In this document: positions 1-5,138 of the stretch, piece by piece
How the letters are laid out: each line of letters starts with the position of its first letter
Numbering within the stretch: position 1 is the first letter of the stretch
Origin: OMOG01 sp041485845
GTDB lineage: Bacteria; Acidobacteriota; Terriglobia; Bryobacterales; Bryobacteraceae
Direction: 5' to 3'
NCBI GenBank assembly: GCA_041485845.1
Contig: JBGPKH010000647.1
Coordinates: 1-5,138 of the forward strand
DNA length: 5,138 nucleotides
Position numbers and translations under genes: made by a program
Notes under the pieces: generated by a model
What the model saw: the letters and a program-made list of their open reading frames with translations, nothing else
Told to the model about the DNA's origin: nothing
Databases searched by the model: none

Positions 1-63
1 CTGCGCCGCCGCGACGGAGCTTAAAAGCACAATAGCTGCGAACGCTCTGCGGGTCGATCTCAT
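1..63 (-). CDS. Start of a secreted protein (signal peptide only, 3' end outside window)
   Basis: The minus strand opens with an ATG at 63-61 and stays open for 21 codons to the window edge, reading MRSTRRAFAAIVLLSSVAAA and then Gln. This is a textbook Sec signal peptide: an Arg-rich n-region, a hydrophobic core and an Ala-rich cleavage zone. A purine-rich ribosome binding site (AGGGGGGG) sits 2 bases upstream of the ATG. The gene begins 28 bp after the stop of the 340-aa secreted protein on the same strand, so the two are probably co-transcribed. The mature protein is not visible and its function cannot be named. By context it may be another extracellular protein. Confidence 0.72.
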   Translation of the reverse strand, partial: MRSTRRAFAAIVLLSSVAAAQ

Positions 64-65
64 TT

Positions 66-73
66 CCCCCCCT
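66..73 (-). promoter_or_regulatory. Ribosome binding site of the partial secreted-protein gene
   Basis: On the minus strand AGGGGGGG lies two bases before the ATG at 63. The G run can pair with the anti-Shine-Dalgarno sequence in several registers, which makes up for the short gap. It is the main support, besides the signal peptide, for a start here. Confidence 0.5.
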
Positions 74-91
74 GCTGTGTACGCTGAGTGG

Positions 92-1114
92 TCATTTCAT
101 TGTAATGCTGACGGGCGTGCCCGCAATCCACGCTGCGCCCACTTGGATAGCGGTCACGCCCTTTGCGGCATCCGTAGGTACTCGAAAGTTCACCTGATAG
201 CCGTCTACGGCGCCGGGGAAGCCGGCCGCGGCCAGCACCTCGGCGGGTTTCCCATTGACCGTTACGTCCACTGGCGAATTGACCGCGGCCGCTGGACTGG
301 ACGGAAACGGCTCCCCGGGGTCGACGCCGGGATTCGTCGGACCGAGGCCGGTCGCGAAGAGGGATAAGATCTCTCCCGCGGCGGCCGGCTTGGACGCAGT
401 GACCAGCGTGAAATCGCCGGAGTGCGTCACGGCTGGGCCGCCGGCAGTGGTCGCAATCTGCGGCGTGGTCAGTGGGATCACATGCAGGAAAAACCGAATC
501 GTTCCGCCTCCGTTAATACGCCGGTTGGCGGGATCCTCCGCCATCGAGGCCGCACGAGGAGGATTAGCTTCTAAACTCTGAAGCCGCTGCACCAGTTCCC
601 CCCGCACGCCGAGAAACGCTCCCGTGCCACCGAAAATCGTGTAATTCCCTCTCGTGGCGACCGGATTAGAAGGCGCCCCCGGGGGAGGCTGTCCCCCATC
701 CAGTCCAAAGGACATCATCGTCCCAACCGGCGTACCGTCGATCTTCAAGATCTCAAAAGTATGGGATCTGAGCGAGGCGTGCGTGGTGTCGGCGATTGCT
801 CGCCCAGGATTGGGAGTCGGGGTCAGGCCAATCCCTACCGGTCGGCCGACGTATGGACCCTTGGCAGGCTGGCCGTTGACGGCCACGATGTCCCCAAAGG
901 CCACGTTCACACTAAAATCCCTTGCTCCGGCTGAGGGTGTAACGTTGGGATTGGTCGCAAATTTTGATGGATCGGAGATGTCACCCTGGTACTCGACGAC
1001 GTTTTGGACGTCGATTGTGAGGATGGTGGGGGGCGGCTGCTGCCCTAGGGCCAGAGTACAATGCGCCGCAACCAACAGAACTGTCATTGCAATGGTTTCT
1101 GCTTTTCGAATCAT
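92..1114 (-). CDS. Secreted protein: allene-oxide-cyclase/dirigent-like barrel plus TIGR03437 C-terminal domain
   Basis: A 340-aa exported protein. Residues 1-25 form a signal peptide with hydrophobic core MTVLLVAAHCTLALG; cleavage is likely just before or after QQ at 25-26. Residues about 30-215 look like an allene oxide cyclase/dirigent-type beta barrel: the stretch with ADTTHASLRSHTFEILK, then GTPVGTMMSFGLDGG, and the Gly-rich turn IFGGTGAFLGVRGE at 160-173. Residues about 230-339 match the Solibacter-type TIGR03437 domain, with GEILSLFATGLGPTNPGVDP at 247-266, VTVNGKPAEVLAAAGFPGAV at 284-303 and YQVNFRVP at 306-313. That domain is usually found at the C-terminus of secreted proteins in these bacteria; its function is unknown. 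The start is fixed by the signal peptide and by AGGAG six bases upstream. The ATG overlaps the stop of a short upstream frame (ATGA), and another secreted gene follows after 28 bp. The substrate is unknown; enzyme activity should not be assumed. Confidence 0.88.
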   Translation of the reverse strand: MIRKAETIAMTVLLVAAHCTLALGQQPPPTILTIDVQNVVEYQGDISDPSKFATNPNVTPSAGARDFSVNVAFGDIVAVNGQPAKGPYVGRPVGIGLTPTPNPGRAIADTTHASLRSHTFEILKIDGTPVGTMMSFGLDGGQPPPGAPSNPVATRGNYTIFGGTGAFLGVRGELVQRLQSLEANPPRAASMAEDPANRRINGGGTIRFFLHVIPLTTPQIATTAGGPAVTHSGDFTLVTASKPAAAGEILSLFATGLGPTNPGVDPGEPFPSSPAAAVNSPVDVTVNGKPAEVLAAAGFPGAVDGYQVNFRVPTDAAKGVTAIQVGAAWIAGTPVSITMK

Positions 1115-1120
1115 CTTGCA

Positions 1121-1125
1121 CTCCT
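1121..1125 (-). promoter_or_regulatory. Ribosome binding site of the 340-aa secreted protein
   Basis: AGGAG on the minus strand with a six-base spacer to the ATG at 1114-1112. It is a near-ideal site and settles the start. It lies inside the last codons of the short upstream frame that ends in the ATGA overlap, which would allow translational coupling. Confidence 0.7.
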
Positions 1126-1150
1126 ATTTTTTGACTCACCGCTCCCGAAC

Positions 1151-1232
1151 TTGCGCAGGATCTCCACGGTCTGGCTGTCCACCCGCCGCGAGGATTGGGT
1201 TCCCGAACACGCGAAATCCTGAAAATCCCGGG
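1151..1232 (+). repeat. Left arm of an 82-bp imperfect inverted repeat
   Basis: This segment aligns without gaps to the reverse complement of 3204-3285, with 68 of 82 bases identical by hand count (about 83%). The best conserved cores are GTTCCCGAACAC, CGAAATCCTG, GAGGATTG and TCCACCCGC. Similarity fades abruptly on both sides. The arm lies just upstream of the 340-aa secreted-protein gene and, with its partner, brackets the TPR regulator gene. Confidence 0.8.
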
Positions 1233-1377
1233 AGGCGCCGTCGAAGTACAGAATCGTGATCGAGCTCTGGCCTGCACACACAATGCGCCCGTCAGGCTGT
1301 AAAAACAAGTCCAGGTGTGTCGGAAGCGTGTTTCATACATTTGCAGAGCGCTGAAAACAAGAGGTATGCTCGAACGA

Positions 1378-3168
1378 ATGGCCCTGGCGGAATCCGACGT
1401 CGATGCCGCGCGGCGGCAACTGGAACGAGTACTGGCGAGCGCCGGTTTCTCCCGCAATGAGCGCTTGGCCCGATTCCTGCGGTTCGTCGTGGAACGGCAT
1501 CTGGGGGGCCGGGACGGCGAGATCAAGGAATCCGTGATCGCCGTCGAAGTCTTCGGCCGCGGCGCGGATCACGATCCCAAACAGGATTCGATCGTGCGGA
1601 CCGAGGCCGCCCGGCTGCGCGCGCGCCTGGGTGAATACTACGTAGGCGCAGGAAAAAACGATGCCCTGGTAGTGGAGCTGCCGAAGGGTGGCTATGCACC
1701 CGTGATTCGTCAACGTGAGGTTGAGCCTCGGGTGTCCACCCAGGTCCCAGGGAGTAACTCGCCGCCGCCCGGAACACGCCTTCGGCTTTTGGCCGCGCTG
1801 GCTGGAGCCGCCCTGGCAGTGGGCGCCTTGGGTTGGTGGTGGTCTCAGCGCCAGAATGCGCCGATTTCGATCGCGGTCTTGCCTTTGACGAACCTGAGCC
1901 GGGATCCAGCCAACGACTACTTCGCCGACGGCCTCACCGACGAGATTATCCGCGATCTGTCCATGATTGACGGGTTGGCGGTGCGGTCCCAGACCTCGTC
2001 CTTTGTCTTCAAAGGCAAGCCACGGAATATACGGGACGCCGGAAAGCAGCTTGATGCCGATTACATCCTGGAAGGGTCGGTTCTGCGCGCCGGACAGCAA
2101 TTGCGGATCAACGCCCGGTTGATCCGCGTGCGCGATGACTTCCCGCTGTGGTCAGGCCGCTACGATCAACAGTTTTCGGACGTCCTGGCCATTCAGGATA
2201 AGATCTCACTCGGCATCGTCAATAGCTTGCGGTTGAAGCTGGGGCGTGGCCGCCGGCGCTATGAGGCCAACGCCGAAGCCTACGATCTGTACCTTCGGGC
2301 CCGTGCTTTCGAGAACTGGCAAGGCTTGTCAGGCCTAGAAAAAAGCATCGGCTTCTTCGAGCAAACGATCGCCAAAGATCCTTCGTTTGCTCCGGCTTAT
2401 GCAGGTCTCGCCGTGGCTCACGGCGGCATTTCGGGTTTCGATCGGTTCGATTCGGCCGAGCGTGCGGATATGATCTTGAAAATGCGGACCGCCGCGGAGA
2501 AAGCCATCGAGCTTGATCCTATGTTGGCCGAAGCGCACGATGCGTTGGGGATTATGTATGCGCGCGACGCGCAATGGGAGCAGTCGGAGACGAGCTTCCG
2601 GCGCTCTCTCCAACTGGACCCCAACAGCTCCGGCGCGCGGGGCGATTTGGTCCTTTATCTGCTTTTGCCGCTCGGCCGGATCGAGGAGGCAGTGGCGAAG
2701 GCTCGCAGGGCCGGAAAAACCGATCCGCTGTCTGACGGGGTTCAGCGCATCCTGAGAACCGCCCTCTTTTCGGCCGGGCGCCTCAATGAGGCAATCGCCC
2801 ATTGCCCCAAACCATGTGCTGAGGCCCTGGTACTCCAGGGAAAGGCCGCCGAGGCCATCCCGATCCTCGAAGCGCAGTTTAATGGGCGCCTTTCGGCGGT
2901 CGGGGCGGGGTTGCTAGGCCGTGCGTATGCGCTTGCCGGACGCCCCGAAGAGGCTGAGAAGATGGCAGCCATGCAGTGGCGGCCGTTCGAGCAGGCCGCG
3001 ATCTTCACGGCCTTGGGCGACAAGGACCGGGCCTTTGAAGCGCTGGAGCGCGCCATTCCTTTTGGCCCAGTCCGGCTGGGCAGAGACCTCACGTACGCGG
3101 AATTTGCTCCCCTTCGCGGCGATCCGCGGGTGAAAGCTCTTCGCAAGAAGGTCGGCTTGCCGGAATGA
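1378..3168 (+). CDS. Membrane-anchored CadC/ToxR-style regulator with TolB-like domain and TPR repeats
   Basis: A 596-aa protein from the ATG at 1378. Residues about 11-110 form an N-terminal DNA-binding-like domain common in Acidobacteria, with NERLARFLRFVVE at 27-39, KESVIAVEVFGR at 50-61, DPKQDSIVRTEAARLRARL at 66-84 and ELPKGGYAPV at 100-109. A single membrane helix spans about 134-155, ending GWWW. A TolB-like/FlgO-type domain follows at about 163-289 (ISIAVLPLTNLSRDPANDYF, then ADGLTDEI and DADYILEGSVL). TPR repeats fill about 301-554, for instance AIELDPMLAEAHDALG. The C-terminus, ALGDKDRAFEALERA then FAPLRGDPRVKAL, is the usual ending of this family. Inferred topology: cytoplasmic N-terminus, periplasmic TolB/TPR sensor, so signal transfer across the membrane without phosphorelay. 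ATG 1366 and GTG 1315 are in-frame alternatives; GAGG at 1361-1364 is 13 bases from 1378 but only one from 1366. Target and signal are unknown. The gene is intact and bracketed by the 82-bp inverted repeat. Confidence 0.87.
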   Translation: MALAESDVDAARRQLERVLASAGFSRNERLARFLRFVVERHLGGRDGEIKESVIAVEVFGRGADHDPKQDSIVRTEAARLRARLGEYYVGAGKNDALVVELPKGGYAPVIRQREVEPRVSTQVPGSNSPPPGTRLRLLAALAGAALAVGALGWWWSQRQNAPISIAVLPLTNLSRDPANDYFADGLTDEIIRDLSMIDGLAVRSQTSSFVFKGKPRNIRDAGKQLDADYILEGSVLRAGQQLRINARLIRVRDDFPLWSGRYDQQFSDVLAIQDKISLGIVNSLRLKLGRGRRRYEANAEAYDLYLRARAFENWQGLSGLEKSIGFFEQTIAKDPSFAPAYAGLAVAHGGISGFDRFDSAERADMILKMRTAAEKAIELDPMLAEAHDALGIMYARDAQWEQSETSFRRSLQLDPNSSGARGDLVLYLLLPLGRIEEAVAKARRAGKTDPLSDGVQRILRTALFSAGRLNEAIAHCPKPCAEALVLQGKAAEAIPILEAQFNGRLSAVGAGLLGRAYALAGRPEEAEKMAAMQWRPFEQAAIFTALGDKDRAFEALERAIPFGPVRLGRDLTYAEFAPLRGDPRVKALRKKVGLPE

Positions 3169-3203
3169 CATCTTCGCGGTTTGACATCGCAGACCGAGTG
3201 CGC

Positions 3204-3285
3204 CCCGGAATTTCCAGGATTTCGGGTGTTCGGGAACGCAATCCTCCTTGCGGGTGGATAGCCGGACCGCGGACATCTTGCGAAC
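3204..3285 (-). repeat. Right arm of the 82-bp imperfect inverted repeat
   Basis: Reverse-complement partner of 1151-1232, ungapped, 68/82 identical. It begins 35 bp after the stop codon of the TPR regulator. Its outer end falls exactly where recognisable DUF2283 homology stops on the minus strand (Gln codon 3288-3286), so the repeat seems to have replaced the 3' end of that gene. No transposase or target-site duplication is visible next to either arm. Confidence 0.8.
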
Positions 3286-3426
3286 CTGTGGAGATTCGGG
3301 ATCTTTGAACAGATGGCTGGCGCCGAGCACCTCGATGACGACAAGTTGCTCGCCGGCCGCGAAATCGAGCGAAATATCGTTGGTTACCCGAACCGCGCGA
3401 CACTGGAAATCTCCATCCAGCAACTG
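3286..3426 (-). pseudogene. Truncated DUF2283 gene (5' and 3' ends missing)
   Basis: About 47 codons on the minus strand resemble the C-terminal two thirds of a DUF2283 protein. Visible pieces are LLDGDFQCRAVRVTNDISLD, FAAGEQLVVIEVLGASHLF and DPESPQ. They carry the family hallmark of an acidic beta strand (DISLDF) followed by a short turn and a strand ending IEVL-AS. DUF2283 proteins are small (around 60-80 aa), often sit beside toxin-antitoxin genes, and have no settled function. The expected N-terminus (a YD...DALYI-type strand) is absent: upstream the sequence is the partner gene of the Panacea antitoxin in a different frame. Downstream the homology stops at the right repeat arm. The frame then runs open, antisense through the TPR gene, to a stop near 2914; I read that as meaningless readthrough. 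Family call is from pattern memory and moderately sure. Confidence 0.62.
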
Positions 3427-3433
3427 GGATACT

Positions 3434-3652
3434 GGCCCGGTCCGGGATACGCACGACTTCCCGTTTGTGGCTCTCCTGCTTCAAGTAACCAAGTTGGGAT
3501 GAGATCAGGAACCCCAGGACTTCCGAATCGGTGATGCAGCCAAGGATCAGGAAGTACTTGTTCTTCGCGGGATGCCCGCGGCTGGCAAAATCCCGGATAT
3601 CCCGGATATGTAAGACAGCGCCTGGCGTGAGATCAACGCTACCTCGCGACAT
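3434..3652 (-). pseudogene. Truncated probable partner (toxin-like) of the Panacea antitoxin
   Basis: The ATG at 3652-3650 lies inside the end of the Panacea gene (14-bp overlap), the tight coupling expected of toxin-antitoxin pairs. About 73 codons look like a genuine protein: MSRGSVDLTPGAVLHIRDIR, then AKNKYFLILGCITDSEVLGF, LISSQLGYLKQESHKREVV and RIPDRA. The short beta-rich layout (LTPG start, K-KYFLILG strand, LGFLISS strand) loosely recalls PemK/MazF-like barrels, but no catalytic residue can be assigned and the family is not firmly recognised. After Ala73 the protein-like pattern is lost. The frame continues as a low-complexity Arg-rich tail to 3089, while DUF2283 homology appears in another frame from about 3426. 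The gene therefore looks cut by a deletion or recombination near 3427-3434. A 187-aa chimera could still be made but is unlikely to be active. Confidence 0.55.
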
Positions 3653-4191
3653 AGGGGCGCAGCAGGTCCCTGGACCCCTGTTCCCTCTCCGCCAACTCCT
3701 TTACCTCCTCGGCTTCGGGACGGCCTTCAAAGAACAGGCTGTAATCAATTGCGCACGAGTTCGCAGAATCGCGCCACGGGGCCTGTGAGTGGGTCTCGTT
3801 TCGCAGAGCCGACGGTGACCATCGGCCATACTTCTTCACCACCCAATCCAGCACCTCGATGTCCGACTTTGAAAAGACTTTCCGGTTCGCTGGTTGCTTC
3901 GGGTGGACGGACTCGCCAATGACCGAGACGTATTTCTCAAACAACGCGTTCTCGGCGGCGCCCGCCTTTCCTCGCAGCATATCTAAACCACGGGTCGGAA
4001 TTGGGCCGTGCGGGAGTTTGTAATAATGATCCCCAATCACTGGCCTTCCATATCTAACAAGATGTTCTTTATCCGCCAAATAGAGATACTTACAGATCGT
4101 CAGCTTGGTGCTCCTTGGGCAGGCATGGGCCAGATACGCAACAGCGTTTACAAACTTCTCTGCAGTTGAACCGGAAGCGCAGTACTTTCAC
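3639..4191 (-). pseudogene. Panacea-domain antitoxin (SocA-like, formerly DUF4065), frameshifted near its start
   Basis: The long frame from 4166 to the stop at 3641-3639 encodes a Panacea domain: EKFVNAVAYLAHACPRSTKL, KYLYLADKEHLVRYGRPVIG, DHYYKLPHGPIPTRGLDMLR, later FSKSDIEVLDWVVKKYGRWS and a C-terminal ETHSQAPWRD. Panacea proteins neutralise unrelated toxins in two-gene toxin-antitoxin systems. This frame has no ATG or GTG between its upstream TGA (4199-4197) and the conserved core; the only early option, TTG at 4079, would remove an N-terminal helix region. The missing N-terminus, VKVLRFRFN, is found one frame over, from a GTG at 4191 with AGAGG ten bases upstream. The two frames meet at 4161-4164, where four bases (TGCA) separate Asn and Glu codons that in homologues I would expect to be one residue apart. 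Explanations are a 1-bp insertion (pseudogene), a sequencing error, or less likely programmed frameshifting. The gene follows a helicase by 77 bp, overlaps its partner, and appears less GC-rich than the flanking genes. Confidence 0.82.
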
Positions 4192-4268
4192 TATTTGTTC
4201 GCCTCTACTCGTTAGTTTACCGCCACCCTCATACTAGCGCAAATCGGAATGCGCACCCATCGGTTCGT
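4192..4268 (-). other. Spacer between helicase and Panacea gene
   Basis: A 77-bp gap on the minus strand, comparatively AT-rich, holding the AGAGG ribosome binding site and a weak -10-like TAGTAT at about 4227-4232. No convincing -35 and no terminator hairpin were found, so both readthrough from the helicase and a separate promoter remain possible. Confidence 0.3.
4202..4206 (-). promoter_or_regulatory. Ribosome binding site supporting a GTG start for the Panacea gene
   Basis: AGAGG on the minus strand, ten bases before the GTG at 4191-4189. Together with the family-typical VKVLRFRFN read from that GTG, it marks the original start of the antitoxin gene, which is out of frame with the rest of the domain. 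Confidence 0.5.
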
Positions 4269-5138
4269 TCATCGCGGTATCGCCAGTAGCATTGCGTCCA
4301 GGAGCCGCTTCTCCTCGCTCTCTTTGGGATACAGCGCGGAGAGCGCGTTCGCCAGGCGTAGAAAATCAGGGCTACGGTCGGTCTCCGACTTGAGCAAAGA
4401 CCGCAAGGCGTTTGCCCGGCCCCCAGCCTGCAACAGCATGGCGGCATGAACCCGGTCGAGAGTTGTTGCTTCGCGCCGCGTCCTCAGCGCCTCATCGGCG
4501 ACGCCCGCCTTCTTGCGCCCGCGCTTGGGTGCGATCTCGGGAACGGCAGCGTCGACCAATCCGGCGGCCGAGAACAGGTCCAACTGTTCCGCGCCCCGCG
4601 AGACTCTCTCGATCCGGTCGGCAGCGAGTTCCGTGCCGGCCTCGCCAAAGAGTTGCTGCGAGCGCTCCCGAACCGGAAGAAGCCGCACAACGCCCTTCTT
4701 CGTCTCTATGATCCGTCCCTCCCATTCGGCCAGGTGAATGCCTAGCGGGAGTTTACAAGGGCGACAGCGCAATTCTTCTTCGACGTTGCGCAGAAGCCTG
4801 TCCTCCAGATCGGCGTCGCCCATTCCACCCGCGTAGTATTCCCGGAGTACACGCTCGACGTGGGTCGCAGGGAGGATCTCTCCAATCACGTTGAACACCG
4901 AGTCGTCATCCAGGGCGTTGCGAATCTCCTGGAGCTTTTCGTGCAGCTTGCGAAGAACCTGGCCCTCGATGGTATTAGTCGCGACAAAGTTGAAGATCAG
5001 GCAGTCCTCGGTCTGACCGTATCGGTGGATACGGCCCATCCGCTGCTCCAGCCGGTTGGGATTCCACGGGATGTCGTAGTTGAAGAGGATGTGGCAACAC
5101 TGGAGATTGATTCCCTCGCCTGCCGCCTCTGTGGCGAC
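4269..5138 (-). CDS. C-terminal part of a SNF2-family DEAD/DEAH-box helicase (5' end outside window)
   Basis: The minus frame is open from the window edge and encodes the last 289 residues of a superfamily-2 helicase. At the very start are motif V (TEAAGEGINLQ, residues 3-13) and motif VI (NRLEQRMGRIHRYGQ, residues 28-42, holding the arginine finger region R33/R36/R39), in the arrangement typical of SNF2/HepA-like ATPases; FNYDIPWNPN lies between them. Next comes a helical stretch, NTIEGQVLRKLHEKLQEIR, then DDDSVFNVIGEILPATHVER. The remaining about 200 residues are a charged, Arg/Glu-rich C-terminal extension with a single CxxC (CRPC) and a basic patch PKRGRKK. The ATPase core and any N-terminal nuclease or methylase link lie outside the window. 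Such long SNF2 proteins occur in defence systems (for example DrmD of DISARM) as well as in housekeeping roles; this fragment alone cannot separate these. It stops 77 bp before the Panacea gene on the same strand. Confidence 0.88.
   Translation of the reverse strand, partial: VATEAAGEGINLQCCHILFNYDIPWNPNRLEQRMGRIHRYGQTEDCLIFNFVATNTIEGQVLRKLHEKLQEIRNALDDDSVFNVIGEILPATHVERVLREYYAGGMGDADLEDRLLRNVEEELRCRPCKLPLGIHLAEWEGRIIETKKGVVRLLPVRERSQQLFGEAGTELAADRIERVSRGAEQLDLFSAAGLVDAAVPEIAPKRGRKKAGVADEALRTRREATTLDRVHAAMLLQAGGRANALRSLLKSETDRSPDFLRLANALSALYPKESEEKRLLDAMLLAIPR

Larger units (their letters stand above)
1111..1308 (-). pseudogene. Short open frame (about 65 codons), possible relic of a beta-propeller-type gene
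   Basis: The minus-strand frame is open from 1332 (an in-frame TGA lies at 1335-1333) to a TGA at 1113-1111 that overlaps the ATG of the 340-aa gene. The only plausible initiator is TTG at 1308, with no strong ribosome binding site, so it may be the tail of a gene whose 5' part is gone. The first residues, FLQPDGRIVCAGQSSITILY, recall strands of delta-60 or NHL-type propeller repeats (LQPDGKI-V-AG pattern). The second half, with QDFACSGTQSSRRVDSQTVE, is encoded by the left arm of the 82-bp repeat. The same frame is also open in the other arm, which gives QDFGCSGTQSSLRVDSRTAD. That could be coding ancestry or chance in GC-rich DNA. Propeller assignment is weak. Confidence 0.35.
1115..1377. other. 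Divergent intergenic region between the secreted-protein gene and the TPR regulator
   Basis: The 263 bp between the two divergent starts hold the left repeat arm, the short minus-strand frame and both ribosome binding regions. Promoters for at least the regulator should lie here, but I could not find a -35/-10 pair that stands out, and the lineage's promoter consensus may differ. No clear palindromic operator was seen apart from the imperfect GTTC-CC-GAAC within the repeat arm. Confidence 0.4.

Noticed and set aside
1199..1208. GTTC-CC-GAAC palindrome-like core as an operator
   Set aside because: It is only a 4-bp half-site with a 2-bp gap, it occurs in both repeat arms including the one with no promoter context, and it is better explained as part of the repeat.
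1333..2100. Long minus-strand open frame (about 255 codons) opposite the 5' half of the TPR regulator gene
   Set aside because: The plus strand encodes a clearly conserved regulator here; the antisense frame shows no domain-like pattern and is a by-product of GC-rich codon use.
3169..3203. Possible terminator after the TPR gene
   Set aside because: No stable GC hairpin followed by a T run; only very short complementary stretches are present.
2742..3344. Minus-strand open frame of about 200 codons across the 3' end of the TPR gene
   Set aside because: Ser/Arg/Pro-rich translation without recognisable motifs, antisense to the conserved C-terminus of the regulator and running through the repeat arm.
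3248..3534. Plus-strand open frames downstream of the TPR gene
   Set aside because: They lie opposite the DUF2283 and partner remnants, have no good ribosome binding site and look like shadows; the first part is only the repeat arm.
3592..3610. Tandem direct repeat CCCGGATAT x2
   Set aside because: It encodes the IRDIRD stretch of the partner gene; two 9-bp copies are too little for a functional repeat claim.
4412..4745. Plus-strand frames of up to 99 codons within the helicase region
   Set aside because: Low-complexity Arg/Pro/Ser translations antisense to the helicase C-terminal extension, with no independent support.

Overview
The window looks like a piece of an Acidobacteriota chromosome, most likely of the Bryobacterales/Solibacter type. 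The DNA is mostly GC-rich. Two signals support the lineage. One secreted protein ends in the domain that TIGR03437 describes from Solibacter. The largest gene has an architecture common in that group: N-terminal DNA-binding-like domain, one membrane segment, TolB-like domain, then TPRs. The placement is from remembered family distribution, not from a search.

Left part (1-1335, minus strand): an export-type gene cluster. A 340-aa secreted protein (allene-oxide-cyclase/dirigent-like barrel plus TIGR03437 domain) is followed 28 bp downstream by the start of a second secreted protein that runs off the window. Upstream of the 340-aa gene is a short open frame whose stop codon overlaps its ATG (ATGA). 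That frame contains one arm of an 82-bp repeat.

Centre (1378-3168, plus strand): one intact membrane-anchored, CadC/ToxR-style TPR regulator, divergent from the secreted-protein genes. It is flanked by an ungapped 82-bp inverted repeat pair, 68/82 identical by hand count (1151-1232 and 3204-3285).

Right part (3286-5138, minus strand): the end of a SNF2-family helicase whose 5' part lies outside the window, then a decayed toxin-antitoxin-like locus. A Panacea-domain antitoxin gene has a frameshift near its N-terminus. It overlaps by 14 bp a short gene that is probably its partner. After about 73 codons that gene loses its expected continuation and runs, in another frame, into a truncated DUF2283 gene. 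The DUF2283 homology in turn ends exactly where the right repeat arm begins. This stretch reads as the eroded edge of a defence or accessory island that has had several rearrangements.

No tRNA, rRNA, CRISPR array, transposase or convincing rho-independent terminator was seen. I see no complete new system. The most notable items are the repeat-bounded regulator cassette and the broken Panacea/partner/DUF2283 mosaic.
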